Below, piece after piece: positions 1-6,078 of a stretch of DNA of 7,485 nt. A model generated the notes under the pieces. It saw only the letters and a program-made list of their open reading frames with translations, did not search any database and was not told the origin of the DNA. Location of the stretch: the NCBI GenBank assembly GCA_016937135.1, contig JAFGWO010000268.1:1-7485 (forward strand), read 5' to 3'. The number at the start of each line of letters is the position of its first letter. Position 1 is the stretch's first letter. Both the position numbers and the translations under genes were made by a program. The DNA is from Pseudomonadota bacterium. GTDB lineage: Bacteria > BMS3Abin14.

Positions 1-189
1 AATCTGCTTTCAGGGACCATCCTGAACAGTACCTTCCTGGGTTCCCTGATCCGCTACCGCGTCTCCGGCCCGGGGGAAAGGCCCGTCATTATCGAGGAAC
101 ACTATCCGGCAGAGGGGAAGATCCGCAAGGACGGGGAAACCCTCTGGTACCGCCTGCCGGCTGACCGTCCCCTCGTGATCCGGGAATAG
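1..189 (+). CDS. ABC transporter ATP-binding protein, C-terminal end (TOBE domain), partial
   Basis: Only the last 62 codons of this gene are in the window; the reading frame is open from base 1 to the TAG at 187-189. The residues form a beta-rich segment typical of the C-terminal TOBE domain of Fe3+/spermidine/sulfate-type importer ATPases. It includes a 'GTILNSTFLGSLIRYRV' stretch and ends in 'WYRLPADRPLVIRE'. Family knowledge: TOBE domains lie after the nucleotide-binding domain and help regulate transport, or bind substrate, in this class. The Walker A, signature and Walker B motifs would lie upstream and are not visible. The stop is 8 bases before the next gene, a matching permease, so the two are almost certainly co-transcribed. 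The assignment rests on the fold-like pattern plus this context; the exact substrate is inferred from the permease. Confidence 0.8.
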   Translation, partial: NLLSGTILNSTFLGSLIRYRVSGPGERPVIIEEHYPAEGKIRKDGETLWYRLPADRPLVIRE

Positions 190-197
190 GGGGAGTC

Positions 198-1847
198 TTG
201 CGCAGGCACTTTCAGGGGTGGAACATCATCCTGGCGGCGGTTTTCGCAATTCTCTTCTTCGCCGTTCTTTACCCCATCCTCTACATCTTCAAGGCAAGCT
301 TCATTGATCCGGAAACCGGCGCCTGGTCCCTGAAAAGCTACGCTACATTCCTGCGTTATCCCTATTATCTGCGCTGCCTGCGAAACAGCCTTTTTGTGAG
401 CTCACTTTCAACCGTGCTTGCCATGGCCATCGGGGTCCCTTTCGCCTTTTTCCTTTCCCGCTACGAGGTCCCGGGAAAGAACCTGATCCGGACCCTGGGA
501 ACCCTTCCCCTCATACTGCCCACTTTCATCGGCGCCGAGGCCTGGCTGATCCTGCTGGGCCGGAACGGTCTTTTTGCGAAGATGTTCCATGGCATTGGTC
601 TGGAGATGCCCAGCATCTACGGCTGGAAGGGGATCGTACTGGTTTTCACGCTGCAGTTTTTCCCTTTCATTTTTCTGATGGTCTCATCCGCCCTCAACAC
701 CATCGACCGCTCCCTGGAAGAGGCATCGACCAACCTTGGCGCAGGAAAAATGCGGGTTTTATTCACAGTGACCCTCCCTGTCGTGACGCCGGCCATCCTG
801 TCCGGGGCGCTGGTCGTTTTCTACCTTTGCATCGAAAACTTCGGCGTGCCGGTCCTGATCGGCGAGGACTTCAAGGTGCTCTCCGTCCAGGCTTACAACG
901 AGTTCATCAGCGAACTGGGAGGCAATCCGGCCATGGCTGGGGCGCTCAGCATGATCCTCCTGGCCATCACCCTGGGCCTGACGGTCTTCCAGAAATACTG
1001 GGTCGAGCGGAAGAACTACACCATGACCTCGTTAAATCCGATCCAGGTGAGGCGCCTTCGCCCCCTGCCGACGTTTTTCATCTGGCTCTTCTGCGCCGGC
1101 ACCGTCTTCGTTGCCCTTTTTCCCTTCGCGGTCGTCATGGTCTCTTCCGTCACCAAAACGCAGGGGCCGGTCATGTACTTCGGGCAGTTCAGCCTGGAGA
1201 ATTTCACCCGCGCCTTCACCATCGCGCCCCGCCCGATCATCAACTCTTTTTTCCTGGCGACCACGGCCACCCTGATCGGCATCGTCTTCGGCATCCTGGT
1301 GAGCTATCTCCTTGTGCGAAAAAGGGGCCCTGTGAGCTACCTGCTTGACCTGCTGGTCATGCTGCCGCTGGCAATAGCCGGGACGGTTCAGGGCATCGCG
1401 CTGGCCGCCACCTACAACAAGGGATTCATCGTGCTCACCGGGACCTGGATGATCCTCGTCCTGGCCTACTTCGTCCGGAAAACGCCCTACTCGATCAAGA
1501 CGACCTCCTCGCTCCTGCAGCAGATCGATCCGAGCATCGAGGAGGCGTCCATCAACCTCGGTGTGCCGCCTGTCCTCTCCTTTGTGAAGGTGGTCCTTCC
1601 TCTCATGCTGCCGGGCATTTTCGCCGGGGCGGTCATCATGTGGGTCACGACCCTGGCTGAGCTGAGCAGCACCATAGTCCTGTACTACGGTCCCTGGGCC
1701 ACCATGACCGTCGAGATCTTCCAGCGGATCGGCAGCGGGGATTTTGGCCCCGCCTCCTCCTATGCGACGATCCTGATCCTGTCTGTGCTGATCCCGCTTT
1801 TCATCCTCAACAGGGTCTCGGGCCGGGACCTGGCCTCCTCGCTGTAA
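198..1847 (+). CDS. Fe3+-type ABC transporter permease (two fused permease domains, FbpB/AfuB class)
   Basis: This is a 549-residue inner-membrane permease that would form the channel of an ABC importer for ferric iron or a similar substrate delivered by a periplasmic binding protein. It carries two tandem BPD_transp_1 modules with about twelve hydrophobic segments: roughly 9-31, 63-87, 97-121, 144-166, 196-215, 246-264, 293-317, 350-373, 379-405, 410-427, 465-485 and 522-537. Each half has an EAA loop that docks on the ATPase: 'LEEASTNLGAG' near 173-183 and 'IEEASINLGV' near 447-456, both followed by the expected LP motif. The duplicated layout and length match the FbpB/AfuB family. The start is TTG at 198, the only reasonable start at the 5' end of the frame; a GGGGGAG run at 189-195 lies just upstream, although only two bases separate it from the start. 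No binding-protein gene is in the window, so iron as substrate is family inference; thiamine or another substrate is possible. Confidence 0.88.
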   Translation: MRRHFQGWNIILAAVFAILFFAVLYPILYIFKASFIDPETGAWSLKSYATFLRYPYYLRCLRNSLFVSSLSTVLAMAIGVPFAFFLSRYEVPGKNLIRTLGTLPLILPTFIGAEAWLILLGRNGLFAKMFHGIGLEMPSIYGWKGIVLVFTLQFFPFIFLMVSSALNTIDRSLEEASTNLGAGKMRVLFTVTLPVVTPAILSGALVVFYLCIENFGVPVLIGEDFKVLSVQAYNEFISELGGNPAMAGALSMILLAITLGLTVFQKYWVERKNYTMTSLNPIQVRRLRPLPTFFIWLFCAGTVFVALFPFAVVMVSSVTKTQGPVMYFGQFSLENFTRAFTIAPRPIINSFFLATTATLIGIVFGILVSYLLVRKRGPVSYLLDLLVMLPLAIAGTVQGIALAATYNKGFIVLTGTWMILVLAYFVRKTPYSIKTTSSLLQQIDPSIEEASINLGVPPVLSFVKVVLPLMLPGIFAGAVIMWVTTLAELSSTIVLYYGPWATMTVEIFQRIGSGDFGPASSYATILILSVLIPLFILNRVSGRDLASSL

Positions 1848-1880
1848 TTCCCCACCGGGAAACGCCCCCTTCCCTCCCCG
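1848..1880. other. Short convergent intergenic gap, no convincing terminator
   Basis: These 33 bases separate the 3' ends of the + strand permease and the - strand UPF0282 gene. The only structure I see is a 5-bp stem, TTCCC at 1848-1852 with GGGAA at 1857-1861 and a 4-base loop. It has no T-tract on either side. A terminator for the transporter operon would have to lie elsewhere or be Rho-dependent. Confidence 0.5.
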
Positions 1881-3026
1881 TCACAGCCCTTCCCTTGTCG
1901 TGCCGTCGGGGAGCATGTTGTCCGGATGAAAGAGGCCCTTTTCCTCCATGCGGTACCGGACGCAGCGTTTGCTGCCCACCATGCAGTAGTTGTCCACCCA
2001 AAAGGTCTCCAGCCTCCCCTGATCGGTGTACCCCTTGATGGGGCAGACGGGGTACCAATCACATGGGGTGACTATCCCTTCCCCCGTGAGGATCTCCCAG
2101 CCCGGGTTTCGAAACGATGCGGCATCCTCTTGCCCCGCCGCGTACCCCTCGTGCCAGTTGGCGGGCACTGGGAGCCAGGAGTAGAGCTTCTCCCTGAGGC
2201 TTTCCAGGAAAAGGGGCGCCCTCGTCATGAAATCCGCTGCGCAGATGACCCGGTTCGAGGCTTCCCGCCCGATCCTCTCCAGCCATGCCATCCCCTCCTC
2301 CGACCGGAGAAGGTGGTGGTCGATGATGAGGGTCTCGACCTTCCGCGAAAGCTCAAGGATATTGGTCCGGGCGAGCTCTTTCAACCTTTCCAGGGATGGG
2401 GAGCGATGGCGATAAAGAGGAGGCCCGGAGACAAGAACGATATCGGGTTTCCACTGCAGGATCCTTTCCACCGTCATGGCATCCAGGAGCTGGTTGTCGG
2501 AGGCGTGGACGAAGGTTTGGCCGTCGTCGTCCTCCACCCGAGTCATCATCACAGTGTGTGCGTCATCTCTTTGCAGCCCATGGGGGACTGGTGCTGAAAA
2601 GGCAAGGGGGCCATCCCGCATGCCTTCGGCAGGGGTAAGGATTCTTCCAAGGGCATCCTCCAGGTCCTTTCTCCGTCGCTGCTGATTTGGGGAGGAGCGT
2701 TCCGGTCCCATGGTCCAGAGGCGGCAACCAGAGATGCTCCGGCGCGCGTCCTCGAGGGAGAGCTGATAGGGGTTGGGGTGCAAAAGGGGAGTGTGGTCGC
2801 CGTCAAAATGACTGATGACGATATCGGTAGCGGTCTGGAGATCCCGGAGGATGGCCCCCCGTATGCCTTCGCCGATGGCGATCTGGAAGGGATGGGGGAG
2901 ATAACCCCCGCGCGACCATCCCAGGGCGATGCCGGGATCGATCATGATCTTTCGATCCCCAAGCTCCACCGAGCAGCAGAGGCCGCGGACCCCAAGGGAC
3001 TCCGCCGTCAGTATACAGATATCCAC
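1881..3026 (-). CDS. UPF0282-family metallo-beta-lactamase-fold protein with extra C-terminal four-cysteine region
   Basis: 381 residues. The N-terminal ~285 residues match the UPF0282 family of metallo-beta-lactamase-fold proteins, best known from archaea and without an established reaction. Visible hallmarks are 'ESLGVRGLCC' (9-18), 'IDPGIALG' (29-36), the metal motif HFDGDH (73-78, form HxDxDH), a histidine at 149, 'HASDNQ' (174-179), 'VSGPPLY' (199-205) and 'DHHLLR' (236-241). A binuclear metal site is therefore likely. Residues ~290-381 form an addition with C322-x5-C328 and C348-x6-C355, then 'HPDNMLPDG' (367-375). I recall a similar tail in some uracil-DNA-glycosylase-like proteins, but cannot verify this. 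The start is GTG at 3026, chosen because the conserved N-terminal motif begins right after it and no in-frame ATG lies closer; the ribosome binding site is weak. The gene converges with the permease, leaving 33 bases between them. It lies 65 bases after a lipoprotein gene on the same strand. A hydrolase or nuclease-like role is possible but unproven. Confidence 0.85.
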   Translation of the reverse strand: MDICILTAESLGVRGLCCSVELGDRKIMIDPGIALGWSRGGYLPHPFQIAIGEGIRGAILRDLQTATDIVISHFDGDHTPLLHPNPYQLSLEDARRSISGCRLWTMGPERSSPNQQRRRKDLEDALGRILTPAEGMRDGPLAFSAPVPHGLQRDDAHTVMMTRVEDDDGQTFVHASDNQLLDAMTVERILQWKPDIVLVSGPPLYRHRSPSLERLKELARTNILELSRKVETLIIDHHLLRSEEGMAWLERIGREASNRVICAADFMTRAPLFLESLREKLYSWLPVPANWHEGYAAGQEDAASFRNPGWEILTGEGIVTPCDWYPVCPIKGYTDQGRLETFWVDNYCMVGSKRCVRYRMEEKGLFHPDNMLPDGTTREGL

Positions 3027-3091
3027 AGGGCGTTCCCGAATTACAGACCGTGGCTTATTATTGATTTCGCCAGGGGACGAAACCGGTTACC

Positions 3092-3556
3092 TCAGCGCTT
3101 CTCCATGCGGATCAGCATACCTGTATCCACGTCGTAAATCCGGACCGAGATAACCAGGCCGGACCTTTGCGGATGATATTCCTCCACCTGGTATCTGCCG
3201 TGCTTCGGTCCGCCATGGACCAGCCAGGCCCCGGGAGGGACCTGCCAGGAGAGGACGTCGCAGGGCCCCGGGGGTGGCTGCTGTCCCGGAGGCGTGCCCG
3301 GGAGCCAGACCCTGCATTCCCCGGGCGGGGGGATGTGGCCGGGGGGGACGCCGGGCGGGCCGTAGGCCTCGGGACCATGCTTGCCTTTTCCTCCGTGTGG
3401 GGAGGGTCCCCCCGTGACCACCCCGCCCCCCTGTGGTGGCGGTTCTCCGATTACCACACCGCCTCCTCCCTCGATGACCGCACCGCCGTTCATGGTGGCG
3501 CACCCGGAGCCAAGGAGAAGTAGCGCAGCAATCAATGCCAAAGTCGTTCCTCTCAT
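3092..3556 (-). CDS. Pro/Gly-rich lipoprotein, function unknown
   Basis: 154 residues. The N-terminus is a lipoprotein signal peptide: Arg2, a hydrophobic stretch to about residue 15, and a lipobox-like LGSGC ending at C19, with Ala at +2, which favours the outer membrane. The mature protein opens with a long low-complexity Gly/Pro/Val region (about 23-78). A compact segment follows with repeated PPG turns and two cysteines (C81, C99) that could form a disulfide: 'GHIPPPGECRVWLPG' and 'VPPGAWLVHG'. The C-terminus (about 120-152) looks like a small beta domain with 'VISVRIYDVDTGML'. I recall the PPPGxCRxWxPGxPPGxQPPP pattern in other small Gram-negative lipoproteins of unknown role, but no function is established. 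The start is ATG at 3556, supported by AAGGGAGAG at 3562-3570 with 7 bases spacing from the GGGAG core. It may be co-transcribed with the downstream UPF0282 gene, though nothing obvious links their functions. Confidence 0.75.
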   Translation of the reverse strand: MRGTTLALIAALLLLGSGCATMNGGAVIEGGGGVVIGEPPPQGGGVVTGGPSPHGGKGKHGPEAYGPPGVPPGHIPPPGECRVWLPGTPPGQQPPPGPCDVLSWQVPPGAWLVHGGPKHGRYQVEEYHPQRSGLVISVRIYDVDTGMLIRMEKR

Positions 3557-3581
3557 TTCAGCTCTCCCTTGTTGTTCCCCC

Positions 3582-3597
3582 GCCCGCTATGGCGGGT
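3582..3597. repeat. Small inverted repeat in lipoprotein leader
   Basis: CCCGC at 3583-3587 pairs with GCGGG at 3592-3596 across a 4-base loop, with a flanking G-T wobble pair. It would sit in the 5' untranslated leader of the lipoprotein mRNA, about 26 bases before the start codon. No tract typical of a terminator follows in the minus direction. It may be incidental. Confidence 0.3.
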
Positions 3598-3616
3598 CGT
3601 TTTCCCGACTTCGTTG

Positions 3617-3629
3617 TCCTTATACCATA
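3617..3629 (-). promoter_or_regulatory. Possible -10 region of the lipoprotein gene promoter
   Basis: Read on the minus strand, the AT-rich patch contains TATGGT and TATAAG, both close to a sigma-70 -10 hexamer, in otherwise GC-rich DNA upstream of the lipoprotein gene. No good TTGACA-like -35 lies 16-18 bases upstream. That position falls in the inverted repeat at 3635-3656, so this is a weak promoter call. Confidence 0.25.
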
Positions 3630-3634
3630 AACCC

Positions 3635-3656
3635 TTTTCCCCCCTATCGGGGAAAA
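3635..3656. repeat. Inverted repeat with 8-bp arms, possible operator or hairpin
   Basis: TTTTCCCC at 3635-3642 is the exact reverse complement of GGGGAAAA at 3649-3656, with a 6-base spacer. It lies between the terminator of the upstream unit and the AT-rich -10-like patch of the lipoprotein gene, where a -35 element would be expected. That position suits a repressor or activator site. Neither side has a T-tract, so it is not a simple terminator. The function is inferred from position only. Confidence 0.35.
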
Positions 3657-3663
3657 CCCGGGC

Positions 3664-3700
3664 AAAAAGGAGAGAGGCCCCGCCGCGTGCGGGGCCTCTC
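3664..3700 (-). terminator. Intrinsic terminator of the sigma-factor/CBM48/DUF4382 operon
   Basis: A perfect 12-bp GC-rich stem (3672-3683 with 3689-3700) closes a 5-base loop. On the minus strand it is followed, after TCTCC, by a run of five T (complement of A at 3664-3668). It begins about 53 bases after the DUF4382 stop codon. The downstream flank on the + strand has no T-tract, so the terminator acts for minus-strand transcription. Confidence 0.85.
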
Positions 3701-3753
3701 CTGGTGAGGATCCTGTTCCACAATGAGGATAAAAGGCGAGGATCCTTATGGTT

Positions 3754-4938
3754 CTAGAATGAAAAATCGATGGTCGTCGGCATGTCAGAGGACATGACGG
3801 GAACCGTGATGGTGGTTTCCCCGAAAGCCCCGATGACCTGGTAATCGGAAACGGGAAGGATCACGGAACTGGAATAGCCATCCATCACGTCGACGGTTTC
3901 GACGGTTATCATCTGATCCAGGGTTGTCCCCGCGCAGGCGATTTCCTGGCGGAAGTCTATGGTCGCGGAGTCGGTGGAACCGGCTCCGGCGATGCTGACA
4001 TTGACCCCGATGGTGCTGGTCGCCAGAGCGGCATCAAGGGCGAAGTCCACCGTGGTCGTGTCCCCAAGGGCCAGGTCGACGGTTTCGCAGGCAGGTGAAA
4101 AGCCGTCCTCGACAGCCACAATGTTGTAGGTCCCCGGCAGCATGTACAGCCTGTAGGAACCGAACTCACCGGACAGCGTTCCGGCCTTTATGACCACCTG
4201 GTCCATCGTGTCGGCGGCGGCAGGGTCAGCCGTCTGCGCCATGACGAAAGCGCCTTCCAGCGGTTCGGACCCATCTGTCACCGTTCCGGAAACGATGGCG
4301 GCAGCGTCCCCCTCGAAGATGGTTACCGTCGGCTTGAGAAGATAAAGCCCGCTGTCCCCGGCCTTGACCACGGACCGGCTGGCGTCAAAGTCCAGGGTAA
4401 TCTCCTGTGTCTGACCGCTCAGGACGTAGAAGCCTCCTACGATCTTCCACCCCGTTTCGGGGCCGCTGGGGACCTTCAGTTCGTGGACCGCGCCGCCATC
4501 CGCGTCAACGACGTAATTGGCGTGGGGATGATCCGGATCAGGGGTATCCGGGTCGTCATAAGGTTCCGACCCTATGATCAGGCGCATCTGGCTGTAATAT
4601 CCTGCCTCCACCTCCGTCACCCCGAGGGTCTCCCGGACGCCGTTGACGAGCACCAGGAGGTTGTAGGTGCCAAGTGTGTGCTCCCCGACCTCCGGTTCCG
4701 CCACCGTCACCCAGTAGCCGTCCTCGTCATCCTCGTCCCCGTAGTGCGCTTCCACCTTGTCAATGGTCACCCAGACCTCGCTGTAGTCCTGTGTCGTGCT
4801 GTCGGTGAGGGAGGTCACGAGGGTCCCTTCTCCAGCCGAACTGCTGTCCCCGTCTGAGCCCCCGCAGGCGGCGATAAGAACTCCAGCGGCCAGCACCGCC
4901 AGAATGGAACCGATCAACCCGATATTTTTCAGCTTCAT
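3754..4938 (-). CDS. DUF4382 domain lipoprotein with carboxypeptidase-regulatory-like domain
   Basis: 394 residues. The start is ATG at 4938, because a full AAAGGAGG lies 7 bases upstream (4946-4953); the frame stays open 11 codons further to a GTG at 4971, which lacks such a signal. The signal peptide runs MKLKNIGLIG..., with lipobox LIAAC ending at C25 and glycine next, so export to the outer membrane is likely. A Gly/Ser/Asp linker follows. Residues ~39-205 fit DUF4382: 'GTLVTSLTDSTTQDYSEVWV' (38-57), 'TIDKVEAHY' (58-66) and a terminal 'LYLLKPTVTIFEG'. Residues ~214-300 form a beta-sandwich resembling CarboxypepD_reg/CNA-B-like domains ('VSGTVTDGSEPLEGAFVMAQ', 'YMLPGTYNIVAVEDGF'). A further beta-rich region ends at 394. 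Acidic clusters at 67-75 and 125-136 could bind cations. DUF4382 proteins have no established function; an envelope adhesive or structural role is inference. It is the last gene before the terminator. Confidence 0.85.
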   Translation of the reverse strand: MKLKNIGLIGSILAVLAAGVLIAACGGSDGDSSSAGEGTLVTSLTDSTTQDYSEVWVTIDKVEAHYGDEDDEDGYWVTVAEPEVGEHTLGTYNLLVLVNGVRETLGVTEVEAGYYSQMRLIIGSEPYDDPDTPDPDHPHANYVVDADGGAVHELKVPSGPETGWKIVGGFYVLSGQTQEITLDFDASRSVVKAGDSGLYLLKPTVTIFEGDAAAIVSGTVTDGSEPLEGAFVMAQTADPAAADTMDQVVIKAGTLSGEFGSYRLYMLPGTYNIVAVEDGFSPACETVDLALGDTTTVDFALDAALATSTIGVNVSIAGAGSTDSATIDFRQEIACAGTTLDQMITVETVDVMDGYSSSVILPVSDYQVIGAFGETTITVPVMSSDMPTTIDFSF

Positions 4939-5068
4939 GGTCTTTCCTCCTTTCGGTTTTGAAAAAATCACTCACGAACTTGTCACTCTGAGGTCCTGCT
5001 GTTTTTCCGCCCGTTTCGAAGCATTGATAACTTCATTCACCGGGGCGGAGATGCGCCTGCTTATATCA
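4939..5068 (-). other. Gap between repeat-protein stop and DUF4382 start; holds a coding-like out-of-frame tail
   Basis: These 130 bases are longer than any other gap in the operon. On the minus strand a frame different from that of the repeat protein stays open from the repeats through 5068 down to a TGA at 4972-4974. It encodes a plausible amphipathic stretch beginning ADDISRRISAPVNEVINASK. Most of its codons start with a purine, as in real genes. I see no convincing promoter or terminator here. It may be the displaced end of the upstream gene, or unrelated spacer. Confidence 0.4.
4946..4953 (-). promoter_or_regulatory. Shine-Dalgarno AAAGGAGG fixing the start of the DUF4382 gene
   Basis: Read on the minus strand, AAAGGAGG sits 7 bases before the ATG at 4938. 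It lies inside the longer open frame that begins at GTG 4971, and so argues for the internal ATG as the true start. Confidence 0.85.
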
Positions 5069-6052
5069 TCAGCGGCTTCGCCCCTCCGAAGCCTCGTCGG
5101 CAGTGTCCAGACCGGAGCTGCTGCGCCCTTCCGAGGCCTCGTCGGCTGTTTCCAGACCGGAACTGCTGCGCCCCTCCGAGGCCTCATCGGCCGTCTCCAG
5201 ACCCGTTTCGGCAGGATCCACCCCTTCCGAATCGGACGGGTCGGTCAGGAGGTTTTTCAGGTCCCCGGTTTCTCCTTTTTTCCGGGTGTTGACGAAGTTG
5301 AGGATAAAGGACCGCAGATTGCCCGGTCCGATATCCTTGTCCCTCACGACGGCCCGCACCAGCTCCGTGACAGGTTCATGTTCGATCCCGTACCCGCGGA
5401 GGGTTTTTACAAGTTCGATTACATCGCCCGGTTCCAGTTTTCCGTTTCCATCCGATTCCTCGGCCATGATCCCGATGATTTCCGTGAGCTGATCCCTGTC
5501 GAGGCCGGCGGCAATAGCGTCTGAAGACTCGGCAAGGAGCCTGCCGTATCCCTCTTCGGTGGAGAAGCGGGGTCCAGACACGGCGATGATCTGTGCCGCG
5601 GTTTCCATCCTTTCCGTAACCTTTCCAAGGGCAATGAGGATTCCCTGGCTGCCGGCATTTTTCGCAAGGCCCTCGAGAACCTTGGAAGCCAGGGGGGCCG
5701 CAGGAAGTCCCCTTTCCCGCGCGGATATGATTTCATCCAGTATCTCACCTGTGGACGTGGCGTCGACGCCCCGGTCAAGGCAATGCTCAACCACGGGAGC
5801 AATGACCCCGGGGGGAATGCCTGACTCGACGGCCTTCCGCGCTTTCTGGAGGATAAGGTTTCCACCCGTCTCGTCATTTTCCAGGCGGTACAGGATTGCC
5901 TCTTCGAGATCGTCGGGCAACCGGGCAGACCAGGCCGGGCTTGCTCCTGTTCCCCCAATGGAGCCCTGCAGGAGGATGATCAGGCCGAACATGAAAACCC
6001 GATTTGCCAGCCTCTTTGACCGCCTTTTTCCGGCCGAAGTTTCCACTTTCAC
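5069..6052 (-). CDS. Secreted helical protein with EF-hand-like loop and C-terminal tandem repeats, function unknown
   Basis: 327 residues from GTG at 6052, or 325 from GTG at 6046. GGGGAGG at 6057-6063 serves either, with 4 or 10 bases spacing. The frame stays open upstream to 6448, but that part overlaps the preceding CBM48 lipoprotein gene and is not protein-like. Residues ~10-18 are basic, 19-34 hydrophobic, and a signal-peptidase I site is plausible after 'GASPA' (40) or 'AWSA' (43). The mature protein is mostly amphipathic helix with a repeated flavour: 'ESGIPPGVIAPVVEHCLDRG' (76-95) and 'ERGLPAAPLASKVLEGLAK' (113-131). I recall the GLPxxPLxxKxxEGLAK pattern from uncharacterised deltaproteobacterial proteins. 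Residues 199-210 (ESDGNGKLEPGD) resemble an EF-hand or dockerin calcium loop. The last 44 residues are three copies of a 15-residue acidic Ser-rich repeat. It begins 26 bases after the CBM48 lipoprotein. The end may be frameshifted (see finding). Confidence 0.7.
   Translation of the reverse strand: MKVETSAGKRRSKRLANRVFMFGLIILLQGSIGGTGASPAWSARLPDDLEEAILYRLENDETGGNLILQKARKAVESGIPPGVIAPVVEHCLDRGVDATSTGEILDEIISARERGLPAAPLASKVLEGLAKNAGSQGILIALGKVTERMETAAQIIAVSGPRFSTEEGYGRLLAESSDAIAAGLDRDQLTEIIGIMAEESDGNGKLEPGDVIELVKTLRGYGIEHEPVTELVRAVVRDKDIGPGNLRSFILNFVNTRKKGETGDLKNLLTDPSDSEGVDPAETGLETADEASEGRSSSGLETADEASEGRSSSGLDTADEASEGRSR
5072..5203 (-). repeat. Three tandem 45-bp coding repeats (15-residue unit)
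   Basis: Three head-to-tail copies at 5159-5203, 5114-5158 and 5072-5113 (the last slightly short) encode the unit GLETADEASEGRSSS, with only E to D and final-residue changes at protein level. At DNA level most differences are in third codon positions, so the repeat has been kept in frame. The unit is acidic and Ser/Ala-rich and probably disordered. The array sits exactly at the 3' end of the gene. Confidence 0.9.
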
Positions 6053-6078
6053 TTTTCCTCCCCATACCCGATAAGGGA

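Larger units (their letters stand above)
3557..3753. other. Intergenic region between DUF4382 gene and lipoprotein gene
   Basis: This 197-base non-coding stretch separates two minus-strand transcription units. From the DUF4382 gene outward it holds a pair of AGGATCCT palindromes (3707-3714 and 3739-3746, able to pair as an 8-bp stem), the intrinsic terminator at 3664-3700, an inverted repeat at 3635-3656, an AT-rich patch that may hold a -10 element (3617-3629), a small stem CCCGC/GCGGG at 3583-3596, and the ribosome binding site of the lipoprotein gene. Confidence 0.6.

Noticed and set aside
827..1348. 173-codon open frame on the + strand inside the permease
   Set aside because: It is an out-of-frame His/Pro/Arg-rich shadow of the permease gene.
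1848..1861. TTCCC/GGGAA hairpin between convergent genes as a terminator
   Set aside because: The stem is only 5 bp and has no T-tract on either strand.
1926..2597. 223-codon open frame on the + strand
   Set aside because: It lies antisense to the UPF0282 gene, which has clear family motifs across this region; the + strand product is a Pro/Arg-rich shadow.
3707..3746. Two AGGATCCT palindromes as a recombination or attachment site
   Set aside because: The 8-base palindromes are short and nothing mobile lies nearby; I note them only as a possible weak hairpin in the 3' untranslated region.
5072..5203. CRISPR-like array
   Set aside because: The units abut without spacers and translate as an in-frame 15-residue protein repeat.
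4796..5524. 242-codon open frame on the + strand
   Set aside because: It is antisense to the DUF4382 and repeat-protein genes; its apparent internal repeats are the reverse side of the 45-bp coding repeats.
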